Part shown: positions 1 to 9,902 of the stretch, in pieces
Layout of the letters: every line of letters starts with the position of its first letter
How positions within the stretch are numbered: the stretch's first letter is position 1
From: an uncultured Prevotellaceae bacterium
GTDB lineage: Bacteria > Bacteroidota > Bacteroidia > Bacteroidales > Bacteroidaceae
Direction of reading: 5' to 3'
Assembly (NCBI GenBank): GCA_900317305.1
Contig: ONGG01000007.1
Coordinates: 1-64,000 of the forward strand
Length of the DNA stretch: 64,000 nucleotides
The notes under the pieces: generated by a model
What the model saw: only the letters and a program-made list of their open reading frames with translations
Database searches by the model: none
What the model was told of the DNA's origin: nothing
Made by a program: the position numbers and the translations under genes

Positions 1-12
1 CATCGCATATCA

Positions 13-54
13 CTCCCCCCTCCTCTCAGGAGGGGACGGGGGAGGTCTTTTTTT
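13..54 (+). terminator. Intrinsic terminator of a gene to the left of the window
   Basis: CTCCCCC (13-19) pairs with GGGGGAG (38-44). An inner CTCCT/AGGAG stem (20-24 with 28-32) closes on a 3-base loop. A T-run follows at 48-54. The U-tract side shows that it ends rightward transcription from outside the window. Confidence 0.8.
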
Positions 55-124
55 ATTCGGGACTTCATTTTGTGTGTCGCCCAATTCGTTACTCAGGAAA
101 GCAAAAGAAATCTGACGATTTCTT

Positions 125-154
125 TTGCTTTCCATTCGGTTTTCACTATCTTTG
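125..154 (+). promoter_or_regulatory. Bacteroidota-type promoter of the aminotransferase gene
   Basis: A TTG at 125-127 and TATCTTTG at 147-154 are 19 bp apart. This matches the Bacteroidota primary-sigma consensus (TTG, 19-21 bp, TAnnTTTG). The predicted start is about 20 bp before the ATG at 179. Confidence 0.75.
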
Positions 155-178
155 CAGCCAAATTATCAATAGAGTATT

Positions 179-1381
179 ATGCCAGAGATATCCATACGCG
201 GACACGAGATGCCGGAGTCGCCAATCAGGAAGTTGGCCCCCCTTGCAGCCGCAGCCAAGAAAAGAGGAACGAAAGTATACCATTTGAACATCGGTCAGCC
301 CGACCTGCCTACCCCCCGTGAGGGACTGGAGGCACTGAAAAGCATCGACCGCGAGATACTCGAGTACTCCCCTTCGCAAGGTTATCTGAGCTATCGTGAG
401 AAGTTGGTGGGCTATTACCAAAAATACAACATCAACGTGACCGCCGACGACATCATCATCACGTCGGGCGGCAGCGAGGCCGTACTCTTTGCCTTCCTCT
501 CCTGTCTGAACCCCGGCGACGAGATTATCGTGCCCGAGCCCGCCTATGCCAACTATATGGCTTTCGCCATCTCGGCTGGTGCCAAGATCAAGACCATAGC
601 CACCACCATCGACGAGGGATTCTCGTTGCCCAAGGTGGAGAAATTCGAGGAACTCATCAACGAGCGCACCCGCGCCATCATGATCTGCAACCCCAACAAC
701 CCCACCGGCTATCTCTACACCCGCCGTGAGATGAACCAGATCAGGGACCTGGTGAAGAAATACGACCTCTACCTCTTTTCCGACGAAGTCTACCGCGAGT
801 ATATCTACACCGGATCACCCTATATCAGCGCCTGCCACCTGGAAGGCATCGAGCAGAACGTGATACTGATCGACTCCGTGTCGAAACGCTACTCGGAGTG
901 CGGTATCCGCATCGGTGCCCTCATCACGAAAAACGCCGCCGTGCGTGCCGCCGTGATGAAATTCTGCCAGGCCCGCCTCTCTCCCCCACTGATCGGACAA
1001 ATCGTGGCCGAGGCCTCGCTCGACGCTACAGAGGAATACTACCGCGACGTCTACGACGAGTATGTGGAGCGCCGCAAATGCCTCATTGATGGTCTGAACC
1101 GCATTCCCGGAGTCTACTCCCCCATCCCTATGGGTGCTTTCTACACCGTGGCGAAGTTGCCTGTCGACGATGCCGAGAAATTCTGCCGCTGGTGCCTGGA
1201 GAAGTTCGAGTATGAGGGAGCCACCGTGATGATGGCCCCCGCCGCAGGATTCTACACCACCCCTGGTGCCGGCATCGACCAGGTGCGCATTGCCTACGTG
1301 CTGAAGAAAGACGACCTGACACAAGCCCTTGTGGTGCTCAGGAAGGCACTGGAGGCCTATCCCGGACGAGTAGACGAATAA
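179..1381 (+). CDS. PLP-dependent class I/II aminotransferase
   Basis: This is a 400-residue cytoplasmic fold-type I aminotransferase of the aspartate aminotransferase superfamily. Visible motifs are the N-terminal NIGQPD segment (37-42), NPNNPTG (171-177), SDEVY (201-205) and SVSKRYS with the probable Schiff-base lysine Lys236. The length fits the family. The amino donor cannot be fixed from sequence; aspartate, aromatic or alanine-type substrates are all possible. The ATG at 179 follows a good promoter closely. The permease gene starts 13 bp after the stop, so the two are probably cotranscribed, although their functions are not obviously linked. Confidence 0.93.
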   Translation: MPEISIRGHEMPESPIRKLAPLAAAAKKRGTKVYHLNIGQPDLPTPREGLEALKSIDREILEYSPSQGYLSYREKLVGYYQKYNINVTADDIIITSGGSEAVLFAFLSCLNPGDEIIVPEPAYANYMAFAISAGAKIKTIATTIDEGFSLPKVEKFEELINERTRAIMICNPNNPTGYLYTRREMNQIRDLVKKYDLYLFSDEVYREYIYTGSPYISACHLEGIEQNVILIDSVSKRYSECGIRIGALITKNAAVRAAVMKFCQARLSPPLIGQIVAEASLDATEEYYRDVYDEYVERRKCLIDGLNRIPGVYSPIPMGAFYTVAKLPVDDAEKFCRWCLEKFEYEGATVMMAPAAGFYTTPGAGIDQVRIAYVLKKDDLTQALVVLRKALEAYPGRVDE

Positions 1382-1394
1382 CTCCACCTCACGC

Positions 1395-2642
1395 ATGAAC
1401 CTGCCCCTATTCATTGCCCGCCGCATCTATCACGATGAGGACGACCGCCGCAAGGTGAGCCGTCCCGCTATCCGCATCGCCACCGCTGGTGTGGCGATAG
1501 GACTTGCCGTGATGATTATCTCGGTGTGCGTGGTGATAGGGTTCAAGCACACCATCCGCGACAAGGTGGTGGGATTTGGCAGCCACATCACCGTGGCCGA
1601 CTACATGACGCTCCAGAGCGATGCCCCCTACCCCATCTGCATGGGCGACAGCATGATGGAGGTGCTGAGTGGCATCAATGGTGTGACCCATGTGCAGCGC
1701 TTCGCACAAAAGCAAGGCATTCTGAAGACCGACAACGACTTTCTAGGCGTGGTGCTCAAGGGTGTGGGTCCGGAATTCGACACCACGTTCATCAGTCAGC
1801 ATCTTGTGGAAGGCTCCATGCCAGTCTTCAGCGACTCTGCCAGCACCAACAAGTTGGTGATATCGAAACTCATCGCCGACAAGTTGCAGTTGAAATGCGG
1901 CGACCGCATCTTCGCCTATTTCATGAACGACAACGACGTGCGCACCCGCCGCCTCACCATCACCGCCATCTACAACACCAACCTGAAACACTTCGACGAG
2001 AACCTATGCCTGGCCGACCTCTACACCGTGACGAAACTCAACGGCTGGGAGAGCGACCAAGTGAGCGGTGCCGAACTCACCGTTGACAACTTTGACGCGC
2101 TCGACGCCATCGACGAGGAGATGATTGCCAAGGTAGACCGCACTACCGACCGCTATGGCGCTGTCTACTCCTCGCTCACCATACAAAAGATGTATCCCCA
2201 GATTTTCGCATGGCTCGAACTCCTCGACCTCGACGTATGGATCATCCTCATTCTGATGATTGCCGTAGCCGGTTTCACCATGGTCTCGGGCCTGCTCATC
2301 ATCATCATCGAGCGCACCAGCATGATAGGCACGCTGAAGGCCCTCGGAGCCAAGAACCGCACCATCCGCCACACCTTCCTGTGGTTTGCCGTCTTCATCA
2401 TTGTGAAAGGCATGGTGATAGGCAACCTGATAGGCGTGGGCATCTGCCTGCTTCAGCGCTACTGCGGACTGGTGAAACTCGACGCAGAGACCTACTATGT
2501 GGATGTGGTGCCCGTAGAGATCAACGTGCCCCTCATCCTCTTGCTCAACCTTGCCACACTGCTCATCAGCGTGGTAGTGCTCATAGCCCCCAGTTTCCTT
2601 ATCACCCACATTCAGCCTGCAAAAGCCATCAAATATGAGTAG
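1395..2642 (+). CDS. FtsX/LolCE-family ABC transporter permease
   Basis: This 415-residue inner-membrane protein has the FtsX-family layout: one membrane segment near residues 27-50, a long periplasmic MacB-like domain (about 55-275), then three membrane segments toward the C-terminus. The motif IGTLKALGAKNRTIR between segments 2 and 3 is typical of LolC/LolE/MacB permeases, and the ending HIQPAKAIKYE is typical of Bacteroidota members. Such proteins work with a separate ATPase, often in lipoprotein release or envelope efflux. No ATPase gene is nearby, so the partner must be encoded elsewhere. The substrate is unknown. Confidence 0.9.
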   Translation: MNLPLFIARRIYHDEDDRRKVSRPAIRIATAGVAIGLAVMIISVCVVIGFKHTIRDKVVGFGSHITVADYMTLQSDAPYPICMGDSMMEVLSGINGVTHVQRFAQKQGILKTDNDFLGVVLKGVGPEFDTTFISQHLVEGSMPVFSDSASTNKLVISKLIADKLQLKCGDRIFAYFMNDNDVRTRRLTITAIYNTNLKHFDENLCLADLYTVTKLNGWESDQVSGAELTVDNFDALDAIDEEMIAKVDRTTDRYGAVYSSLTIQKMYPQIFAWLELLDLDVWIILILMIAVAGFTMVSGLLIIIIERTSMIGTLKALGAKNRTIRHTFLWFAVFIIVKGMVIGNLIGVGICLLQRYCGLVKLDAETYYVDVVPVEINVPLILLLNLATLLISVVVLIAPSFLITHIQPAKAIKYE

Positions 2643-2710
2643 ATTTGTCGGTTTTTGTAGTCCATTTCGCACCTAATCGGTATTAAACCATAAAATTTGC
2701 ACATTTTTTT

Positions 2711-2740
2711 TTGATTTGTGCAAATTAGATGTTATCTTTG
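2711..2740 (+). promoter_or_regulatory. Promoter of the tandem acyl-CoA ligase genes
   Basis: TTG at 2711-2713 and TATCTTTG at 2733-2740 are separated by 19 bp. The predicted transcript start lies about 27 bp before the ATG at 2775. Confidence 0.75.
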
Positions 2741-2774
2741 CACAAAATTTGAAATTTTGTGCAACTGACACATT

Positions 2775-4430
2775 ATGAGTTTCAACAAGACTATTGAGAA
2801 AAGCATCGTAACGAATTGGAACTACGATGCCCTTACCGACTATAAGGGAGCAACGCTCCAATTCAACGATGTGGCCCGCAAGATAGAAAAGGTACACATC
2901 CTGCTGGAACAAATCGGAATCAAGAAGGGCGACAAGGTGGCCATCTGTGGGCGTAACAGCGCACACTGGGCTGTGGCTTTTCTTGCCACACTCACACATG
3001 GAGCCGTGGCCGTGCCCATCCTGCATGAATTCAATGCCGAACAGATACACAACATTGTGAACCACAGCGAGTCGCGCATCCTCTTCGTAGGCGACGTGGT
3101 GGCCAAGACCATCGATGCCACCGCCATGCCCGACATCGAGGGAATCATCTACCTGCCCGACTTCTCGCTGCTGGTATCCCGTTCCGACGCCCTCACCTAT
3201 GGCCGCGAGCATCTGAACGAACTTTTCGGCAAGAAATACCCCAGGGTGTTCAAGGCCAGTGATGTGCACTACTATGAGGATAGCGAGGAAGAACTGGCGC
3301 TCATCAACTACACAAGCGGCACCACAGGCTTCTCGAAGGGCGTGATGCTGCCCTACCGCGCTCTTACTGGCAACATCGACTTCATCCTGGAATACCTGGG
3401 CCATCCCTACATGAAGCCCCATACCAACATGCTGAGCATCCTTCCGATGGCCCACATGTATGGCATGGCCGTGGAGTTTCTCTACCCCTTCATCTATGGC
3501 ATCCATATCTTTTTCCTCACCCGTCTTCCCTCTCCAGCCATCATCGCACAAGCCTTCTCCGACATCAGACCATCGCTCATCGTGGCCGTGCCCCTGATTA
3601 TCGAGAAGATTATCCGCAAGAAAGTATTCCCCAAGATACAGAACAACATCATGCGCCTGCTGCTCACCATGCCGGTCATCAGCAAGCGCGTGAAGCAGAA
3701 GATTTGCGAACAGGTGTATGAGGCCTTCGGTGGCAATTTCTACGAGATCATCATCGGTGGCGCTGCCCTGAACCAAGAGGTGGAGTCGTTCCTCCGCAGC
3801 ATCGATTTCCCCTACACCGTAGGCTATGGCACCACCGAGTGTGCCCCGCTCATTGCCTACAGCGACTATAAAGACTGCATTACGGGCAGTTGCGGTACGC
3901 CTGTGAAAGGCATGGAGGTGCGTATCCTGAGCCACGACCCAGAGCATGTGGAAGGCGAGATTGTGACCCGTGGCTACAATGTGATGCTGGGCTACTACAA
4001 GAACGAGGAGGCCACCCGCGAGGCCATCGACGCCGACGGCTGGTATCACACCGGCGACTTGGGAACGATGAGCGCCGACGGCCATATCTTCATCCGCGGC
4101 CGCAAGAAGAACATGCTCTTGGGCGCCAACGGGCAGAACGTCTATCCCGAAGAGATAGAAGACCGCCTGAACAGCATGGCAATGGTGAGCGAGAGCATCG
4201 TGGTGCAGCGCGACGACAAGTTCGTGGCTATCATCCATCCCGACTACGACGAGGCCCGCAACCTGGGCTTCACCGACGAAGACCTTTCCAACATCATGGA
4301 GCAGAACCGCAAGGACCTGAACGCCTTGCTTCCCGCCTACAGCAAGATTACGTCGGTGGAACTGCACCAAGAGGAATTTGCCAAGACACCCAAGAAAAGC
4401 ATTAAGAGATACTTATACCAAAACGTCTGA
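2775..4430 (+). CDS. AMP-binding acyl-CoA ligase, copy 1
   Basis: This is a 551-residue adenylate-forming enzyme. The P-loop-like motif TSGTTGFSKG (180-189) is followed by YGTTECAP near 352, YHTGDLG near 420 and the C-terminal hinge and lysine region ending KTPKKSIKRYL. The set is typical of long-chain fatty acyl-CoA synthetases, which activate a carboxylate with ATP and load it on CoA. No signal peptide is present. The next gene is a close paralogue 12 bp downstream, so this is a tandem duplication in one operon. Fatty acid is the likely substrate, but chain length cannot be read from sequence. Confidence 0.93.
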   Translation: MSFNKTIEKSIVTNWNYDALTDYKGATLQFNDVARKIEKVHILLEQIGIKKGDKVAICGRNSAHWAVAFLATLTHGAVAVPILHEFNAEQIHNIVNHSESRILFVGDVVAKTIDATAMPDIEGIIYLPDFSLLVSRSDALTYGREHLNELFGKKYPRVFKASDVHYYEDSEEELALINYTSGTTGFSKGVMLPYRALTGNIDFILEYLGHPYMKPHTNMLSILPMAHMYGMAVEFLYPFIYGIHIFFLTRLPSPAIIAQAFSDIRPSLIVAVPLIIEKIIRKKVFPKIQNNIMRLLLTMPVISKRVKQKICEQVYEAFGGNFYEIIIGGAALNQEVESFLRSIDFPYTVGYGTTECAPLIAYSDYKDCITGSCGTPVKGMEVRILSHDPEHVEGEIVTRGYNVMLGYYKNEEATREAIDADGWYHTGDLGTMSADGHIFIRGRKKNMLLGANGQNVYPEEIEDRLNSMAMVSESIVVQRDDKFVAIIHPDYDEARNLGFTDEDLSNIMEQNRKDLNALLPAYSKITSVELHQEEFAKTPKKSIKRYLYQNV

Positions 4431-4442
4431 AAAATACACGTT

Positions 4443-6110
4443 ATGGAATCGATACAGAATTTCAACACCTTAATAGAGAAAAGCATCATCGAGAACTGGA
4501 ACCTTGATGCACTGACCGACTACAAGGGAATTACGCTGCAATATCATGATGTGGCGCGGAAGATAGAGAAGTTGCACATCATGTTTGAGAGCAGCGGCGT
4601 GAAACGCGGCGACAAGATAGCCCTCTGCGGGCGCAACAGCGCCGGTTGGGCCTCGGCCTTCCTCGCCACCCTCACCTATGGTGCCGTAGCCGTTCCCATT
4701 CTCCATGAATTCACCGCCGACCAGATACACAACATCGTGAACCACAGCGACGCGAAACTGCTCTTCGCCGGCGACGTGGTGTCGACCCAGGTCGACCCCA
4801 CCAAGATGCCCCATATCGAAGGCATCATCTATATCCCCGACTACTCGCTGCTTTTCTCCCGTTCGGACAAGCTCACCTTCGCACGCGAGCACCTGAACGA
4901 GATGTTCGGCAAGAAATACCCCAAGTATTTCAGGCCTGAGCACGTGAAATACTACAAGGAGGAGAGTCCCGACGAGATGGCACTGATCAACTATACCAGT
5001 GGCACCACCGGTTTCTCGAAGGGCGTGATGATACCCTACCGCGCCATCTGGAGCAACTTCGACTTTGCCTGCCACGCTATGGGCAGCAACGTGAAGAAAG
5101 GCGACAACGTGCTGAGCGTGCTGCCCATGGCCCACATGTATGGCATGGCCTTCGAGTTCATCTATGAGTTTCTGAAGGGATGCCACATCTTCTACCTGAA
5201 CCGCGTGCCATCGCCCGCCATCATCGCGAAGGCCTTCTCCGAGGTGAAGCCCGCCATCGTGATCGCCGTGCCGCTCATCATCGAGAAGATCATCAAGAAG
5301 AAAGTGTTCCCAAAGATACAGAACAACCGCATGCGCCTGTTGCTCAACATGCCCGTCATCAACAAGAAAGTACGCCAGACCATCCGCGAGCAAGTGGTGG
5401 AAGCCTTTGGCGGCAAATTCTTCGAGGTGATTATCGGTGGCGCCGCCTTCAACCAGGAGGTGGAAGCATTTCTCAAGCGCATCGAGTTCCCCTATACCGT
5501 GGGCTATGGCGCCACTGAGTGCGCCCCCATCATCTGCTACGCCGACTACCATGAGTTCAAACAAGGCAGTTGCGGCAAGGTGGCCATCCACAACGAGATC
5601 CGCATCGACAGCCGCGACCCGCAGAACATCCCTGGTGAGATTCTGGTAAGAGGACTCAACGTGATGCTGGGCTACTACAAGAACGAGGAGGCCACCCGCC
5701 AGACCATCGACAAGGACGGATGGTATCACACCGGCGACCTTGGCGTGATGGACTATGAGGGCAACGTGTTTATCAAAGGCCGCTCGAAGTACATGCTGCT
5801 TGGTGCCAACGGCCAGAACATCTACCCTGAGGAGATAGAAGACAAGCTCAACTCCATGGCGATGGTGAACGAGAGCATCGTGATACAGGAGGAGGACCGC
5901 CTGGTGGGCTTGGTGCATCCCGACACCGAAGTGGCCCAGTCGATGGGATTCACCCACAGCGACCTGGAGAACATCATGGAACAGAACCGCAAGGAACTGA
6001 ATGCCGTATTGCCCTCCTACAGCAAGATCTCATCCATACGCATACAGGACGAGGAGTTTGAGAAGACCCCGAAAAAGAGTATCAAGCGGTTCCTCTACCT
6101 GAAAGGCTAG
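4443..6110 (+). CDS. AMP-binding acyl-CoA ligase, copy 2
   Basis: This 555-residue paralogue of the preceding gene aligns along its whole length, with the same N-terminal IEKSI..NWN.DALTDYKG segment, TSGTTGFSKGVM, YGATECAP, YHTGDLG and KTPKKSIKRFLY motifs. Differences concentrate in the middle (about 195-215) and around 370-395, regions that can shape the acyl pocket. Both copies keep the full adenylation motif set, so both are probably active. Specialisation for different acyl chains is inference. It follows copy 1 by 12 bp and the unit ends at a hairpin at 6179-6204. Confidence 0.93.
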   Translation: MESIQNFNTLIEKSIIENWNLDALTDYKGITLQYHDVARKIEKLHIMFESSGVKRGDKIALCGRNSAGWASAFLATLTYGAVAVPILHEFTADQIHNIVNHSDAKLLFAGDVVSTQVDPTKMPHIEGIIYIPDYSLLFSRSDKLTFAREHLNEMFGKKYPKYFRPEHVKYYKEESPDEMALINYTSGTTGFSKGVMIPYRAIWSNFDFACHAMGSNVKKGDNVLSVLPMAHMYGMAFEFIYEFLKGCHIFYLNRVPSPAIIAKAFSEVKPAIVIAVPLIIEKIIKKKVFPKIQNNRMRLLLNMPVINKKVRQTIREQVVEAFGGKFFEVIIGGAAFNQEVEAFLKRIEFPYTVGYGATECAPIICYADYHEFKQGSCGKVAIHNEIRIDSRDPQNIPGEILVRGLNVMLGYYKNEEATRQTIDKDGWYHTGDLGVMDYEGNVFIKGRSKYMLLGANGQNIYPEEIEDKLNSMAMVNESIVIQEEDRLVGLVHPDTEVAQSMGFTHSDLENIMEQNRKELNAVLPSYSKISSIRIQDEEFEKTPKKSIKRFLYLKG

Positions 6111-6175
6111 CACAGACTTACGCACAGGAAAAACCTGAGAACCCGAAAAAATAAGACAAGAGATTATCAGAGAAA

Positions 6176-6208
6176 GCGAGGCTCGTCACTGCGGTGGCGA
6201 GCCTTTAT
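6176..6208. terminator. Bidirectional terminator between convergent genes
   Basis: AGGCTCG (6179-6185) pairs with CGAGCCT (6198-6204), with inner CAC/GTG pairs (6187-6189 with 6194-6196). A-rich sequence lies on the left and TTTAT on the right. It can serve both the acyl-CoA ligase operon and the leftward EamA gene. Confidence 0.7.
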
Positions 6209-6212
6209 CATC

Positions 6213-7118
6213 TCAGTCGGCACAACCTTTATTGGCCAAGTACACACCGACGAGGATGAGCGCACTGCCCGAATAGGCGATGGCCGTCATCGGCTCGTCG
6301 AGAAAAATGGCACTGAAGATGACCGTGGCCACAGGGATAAGGTAGATATAGTTCGACATGGTCACTGCCCCAAGCTTGTTGATGGAGATGTTCCACATCA
6401 CGAAGCAGGCAAACGAGGCCACAAGGCCCAGGAAGAGCAGATTGAGCATCACAGTGCCCTTCATCAAGCCGGAGAGGTCGTACTGCCAAGGTTGGAACCA
6501 CAAGAAAGGCATCGAGGTGAGCACGCCATAGAAGAACACCTTCCGGGTGATGAAGACAGAATTGTACTTGTCGCCCATTACCTTTACCAGATAGCAATAT
6601 ACGCCCCAGCAAAGCGCAGCCGCTACCGACAGCAAGTCGCCCAGGGGGTTGAGTTTCAGGATGACCTGCCCATTGAAGATCACAATCGCAATACCCACCA
6701 ATGCCATTGCCGAACCAATGATCAGGATCTTCCTCACCTTGAGATACCTGTAGGTCATCAGCACGAAAACCATGGTGAACAGTGGCGAGCAACTCACGAT
6801 GAAACTCACATTGTTGACATAGGTAATGCCCACCGCCAGGTTCTCGGTAATGAAATAGAGCGAGCCACCCGTGACACCCAGCGCCACCATCATCAGTTCG
6901 TCGCGCCAACTGTCGGCCAGCAACTTGCGTGGCGAGAAAGGCAGGATGGCCAGGTAGGCCAAGGCGAAGCGCACAATGAACACCTCGTCGGCGCGCATCC
7001 CATCCAGCATCAGGATTTTGGTGCTTACCAACGTGCTGCCCCAAACGGCCACCACACCAATGGCTATAATATGGTAAAGAAGAGTGCCTTTGCTTTTGTG
7101 TTCAATACTATTAGACAT
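6213..7118 (-). CDS. EamA-family (DMT) transporter
   Basis: This 301-residue inner-membrane protein has about ten hydrophobic segments in two EamA repeats, the usual form of drug/metabolite superfamily permeases. Motifs such as VWGSTLVSTKI near the start and FLDEPMTAIAYSGSALILVGVYL at the end fit EamA proteins; the last is described here only in outline as the final helix pair. An upstream TTG codon at 7160 would extend the frame, but it lies upstream of the predicted transcript start, so the ATG at 7118 (MSNSIEHK) is chosen. Substrate is unknown; members export amino acids, purines or other metabolites. Confidence 0.88.
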   Translation of the reverse strand: MSNSIEHKSKGTLLYHIIAIGVVAVWGSTLVSTKILMLDGMRADEVFIVRFALAYLAILPFSPRKLLADSWRDELMMVALGVTGGSLYFITENLAVGITYVNNVSFIVSCSPLFTMVFVLMTYRYLKVRKILIIGSAMALVGIAIVIFNGQVILKLNPLGDLLSVAAALCWGVYCYLVKVMGDKYNSVFITRKVFFYGVLTSMPFLWFQPWQYDLSGLMKGTVMLNLLFLGLVASFACFVMWNISINKLGAVTMSNYIYLIPVATVIFSAIFLDEPMTAIAYSGSALILVGVYLANKGCAD

Positions 7119-7148
7119 GGTTAGCCTGATAAAAACTGCAAGTTTATG

Positions 7149-7179
7149 CAAAAATAGCAATTTTCACCAACTTACGCAA
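7149..7179 (-). promoter_or_regulatory. Promoter of the EamA transporter gene
   Basis: On the minus strand TTG (7177-7179) and TATTTTTG (7149-7156) are 20 bp apart. This puts the start of transcription about 20 bp upstream of the ATG at 7118 and rules out the upstream TTG start. Confidence 0.65.
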
Positions 7180-7233
7180 GAGAAGAGGAGAAAAAACAGC
7201 GGATAGGAAAGGAAAAAACCGGGTATGCCGGCA

Positions 7234-7827
7234 TCAGTCGATGAGCGATGCCGACCTCACCCTGCTGAGGGTTTCGGGTGTCATCTGCAGGTAGTTGGCA
7301 ATATAGTTGAGCGGTGCTCTCTGCACCACTTTCGGCATGAGTTTGCACATGCGCTTGTATCTGTTCTGCGCGGTCTCGAATCTCACCAGATCGGCATGTA
7401 CCTGCGAGAGGATGAGCGACTCCTCAAGGATTTTGCGGTAGAGTATCTGAATATTGACGTTGTGGAGAGCGACCTCCTCGAGCCGCTGTTTGGGCAGGGC
7501 ATAGCAAATGGAGTTCTCAAGGGCCTCGATTTGCAGTTTGGTGGGTTCCTCCCTAAACAGGCTTTCGATGCACATCACAATGCCTCCGTCCACCCCCAGG
7601 TGTTCGGTGACGATACGGTCGTTCTTCTCATAGAATTGCCTGACCAGCCCGATGTCGATATACAGGATTTCACGACAAATGTCACCTTCAGACAGGATCA
7701 TCTGTCCTTTGGTGTATTTCCTTGGCACGAGCACGCTCTCGAGAATATCCAGCTCATCATGAGTCATGGTACTGTATTTTCGTGCCAGTTCGCGGGCGAT
7801 GTCGCGTGTAGTGTGTATTTCCCTCAT
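7234..7827 (-). CDS. Crp/Fnr-family transcriptional regulator
   Basis: This 197-residue protein has an N-terminal cyclic-nucleotide-binding-like domain (about 20-130), a dimer helix, and a C-terminal winged helix containing IANYLQMTPETLSRVR. There is no N-terminal cysteine cluster, so it is not an iron-sulphur FNR. Residues of the cAMP pocket are not well kept, as is common in Bacteroidota members, and the ligand is unknown. A strong Shine-Dalgarno-like AAAGGAGAAAG stands just before the ATG at 7827. It is transcribed in the same direction as lepA, about 80 bp downstream of it, so it could be a separate unit or read from lepA. Confidence 0.88.
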   Translation of the reverse strand: MREIHTTRDIARELARKYSTMTHDELDILESVLVPRKYTKGQMILSEGDICREILYIDIGLVRQFYEKNDRIVTEHLGVDGGIVMCIESLFREEPTKLQIEALENSICYALPKQRLEEVALHNVNIQILYRKILEESLILSQVHADLVRFETAQNRYKRMCKLMPKVVQRAPLNYIANYLQMTPETLSRVRSASLID

Positions 7828-7906
7828 TTCTTTCTCCTTTCTCTGCGTTAGTGCGCGATCTTTGTGGTATTATCTTATTGGTTGATGGTTGGGATACTAT
7901 AATAGT

Positions 7907-9688
7907 TCAGTCGAGTTTCAGTACGGCGAGGAAAGCCTTCTGCGGCACCTCCACATTTCCGATTTGCTTCATCCGCTTCTTTCCTTTCTTCTGTTTCTCA
8001 AGTAGTTTGCGTTTGCGCGACACGTCACCACCATAGCATTTCGCGGTAACATCCTTGCGCACACATTTCACGGTCTCACGGGCGATGATTTTGGCACCGA
8101 TGGCCGCCTGAATGGCGATGTCGAACTGCTGTCGGGGTATCAGCTCCTTGAGTTTCTCGCACATACGCCTGCCAAAAGCCACGGCATTGTCCTGATGGGT
8201 AAGCGTAGAGAGCGCATCCACGGGCTCACCGTTGAGCAGGATGTCGAGTTTGGCGAGTTTCGACGGCCGATACCCACAGATATAGTAGTCGAACGAGGCA
8301 TAGCCTTTCGAAATGCTTTTGAGTTTGTCGTAAAAATCGATGACGATCTCACCCAGAGGCAGGTAGAACAGCAGTTCCACCCTGTTTCCACTCACGAACT
8401 CCTGACTGATGAGCTCGCCCCGCTTGTCGAGGCAGAGTTTCATGATAGGGCCAATGAAATTGGTGGTGGTGATGACCGAAGCCTTGATATAGGGTTCCTC
8501 GATATGGTCGATGAGCGTGAGTTCGGGCAGTCCCGACGGGTTGTGCACCTCTTTCGATCCCCCTTGCTTGTCGTAGACAATATACGACACGTTGGGCACG
8601 GTGGTGATGACATCCATATCGAACTCCCTGTCGAGTCTCTCCTGGATAATCTCCATGTGGAGCAGTCCGAGGAAGCCGCAGCGGAAGCCGAATCCGAGCG
8701 CCACCGACGACTCGGGAGTGAATGAGAGCGACGCATCGTTGAGTTGCAGTTTCTCGAGCGAAGACCTGAGGTTCTCGTAGTCGGTGGGGTCGATGGGATA
8801 GACACCGGCGAAGACCATGGGTTTCACCTCCTGGAATCCCTCGATGGCATCCTTGCACGGGTTGGCCACATGGGTGATGGTGTCGCCCACCTTCACCTCC
8901 TTGGCATCCTTGATGCCACTGATGATATAGCCCACCTCGCCCGTACTGAGCGAGTCGCGAGGTATCATGTCCATCTTGAGCACGCCCACCTCATCGGCAT
9001 CATACTCCATGCCGGTGTTGAAGAACTTCACCTTGTCGCCTTTCCTGATGGAGCCATTGGTGATTTTGAAGTAGGCGATGATGCCTCTGAACGAATTGAA
9101 CACCGAGTCGAAGATGAGCGCCTGCAGCGGTGCCTTGGGATCACCCACGGGATGCGGGATGCGCTTGATGACGGCCTCGAGTATCTGCTCCACGCCCTCG
9201 CCGGTTTTTCCCGACGCGCGTATGATATCCTCATGGTCGCAGCCGATAAGTTCCACGATTTCATCCTCCACCTCGTCGGGCATGGCCGATGGCATGTCGA
9301 TTTTGTTGATGACGGGAATGATCTCGAGGTTATGGTCGATAGCCATGTAGAGGTTGGAGATGGTCTGCGCCTGCACGCCCTGTGTGGCATCCACCACGAG
9401 CAAGGCTCCCTCGCAAGCAGCGATGCTGCGCGACACCTCGTAGGAGAAGTCGACATGTCCCGGAGTATCGATGAGGTTGAGCACATAGTTTTTCCCATCA
9501 AGCGCATACTCCATCTGTATGGCATGGCTCTTGATGGTGATGCCACGCTCGCGCTCAAGGTCCATGTTGTCGAGCATCTGCCCCTCGGTTATCTGTATGG
9601 TTTTTGTATGTTCGAGCAACCTATCGGCCAAAGTGGATTTGCCATGGTCGATATGCGCGATGATACAAAAATTCCTAATTAGCTCCAT
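7907..9688 (-). CDS. lepA: Elongation factor 4 (LepA), ribosome back-translocating GTPase
   Basis: This 593-residue translational GTPase is of normal LepA length. The G1 motif [13 protein letters not shown] is at residues 10-22, followed by RERGITIKS (G2 region), [12 protein letters not shown] (G3) and NKIDMP (G4). The unique LepA C-terminal domain has [16 protein letters not shown] near the end. LepA acts on ribosomes in translation and subunit biogenesis. It starts at the ATG at 9688 and has its own -7 element about 50 bp upstream. Confidence 0.97.
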   Translation of the reverse strand: MELIRNFCIIAHIDHGKSTLADRLLEHTKTIQITEGQMLDNMDLERERGITIKSHAIQMEYALDGKNYVLNLIDTPGHVDFSYEVSRSIAACEGALLVVDATQGVQAQTISNLYMAIDHNLEIIPVINKIDMPSAMPDEVEDEIVELIGCDHEDIIRASGKTGEGVEQILEAVIKRIPHPVGDPKAPLQALIFDSVFNSFRGIIAYFKITNGSIRKGDKVKFFNTGMEYDADEVGVLKMDMIPRDSLSTGEVGYIISGIKDAKEVKVGDTITHVANPCKDAIEGFQEVKPMVFAGVYPIDPTDYENLRSSLEKLQLNDASLSFTPESSVALGFGFRCGFLGLLHMEIIQERLDREFDMDVITTVPNVSYIVYDKQGGSKEVHNPSGLPELTLIDHIEEPYIKASVITTTNFIGPIMKLCLDKRGELISQEFVSGNRVELLFYLPLGEIVIDFYDKLKSISKGYASFDYYICGYRPSKLAKLDILLNGEPVDALSTLTHQDNAVAFGRRMCEKLKELIPRQQFDIAIQAAIGAKIIARETVKCVRKDVTAKCYGGDVSRKRKLLEKQKKGKKRMKQIGNVEVPQKAFLAVLKLD

Positions 9689-9740
9689 TATTCTTCAAAC
9701 GGTTTACAACGATCCTAAATCCTTATGACTTTTTAAACTA

Positions 9741-9748
9741 CAAAAATA
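9741..9748 (-). promoter_or_regulatory. Candidate -7 element for lepA
   Basis: TATTTTTG on the minus strand at 9748-9741 matches TAnnTTTG. The nearest TTG is 24 bp further upstream (9773-9775), longer than the usual 19-21 bp spacing, so only the -7 half is convincing. Confidence 0.45.
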
Positions 9749-9845
9749 AGAAAAAATATGCGGATTTTACTGCAAAAACACCGGTCGGGTATTTTTTTTA
9801 AGAATTTTAACGGATAATTTGGGCGGATATATCATGGGATTGCAC

Positions 9846-9853
9846 TAACTTTG
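9846..9853 (+). promoter_or_regulatory. Candidate -7 element for the small lipoprotein gene
   Basis: TAACTTTG at 9846-9853 matches the Bacteroidota -7 consensus and lies 49 bp before the first ATG. A TTG is found 24 bp upstream (9819-9821), at suboptimal distance. Confidence 0.5.
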
Positions 9854-9902
9854 ATGCCCAAAGAGGGCCAACGCCCCTATATGAACCATAAAACTACAGA
9901 AG

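Noticed and set aside
2673-4370. Long opposite-strand open frames over the acyl-CoA ligases (also 4470-5957)
   Set aside because: They mirror strongly coding, GC-rich genes. The translations are His-, Val- and Gly-rich without domains, and the plus-strand proteins carry complete motifs.
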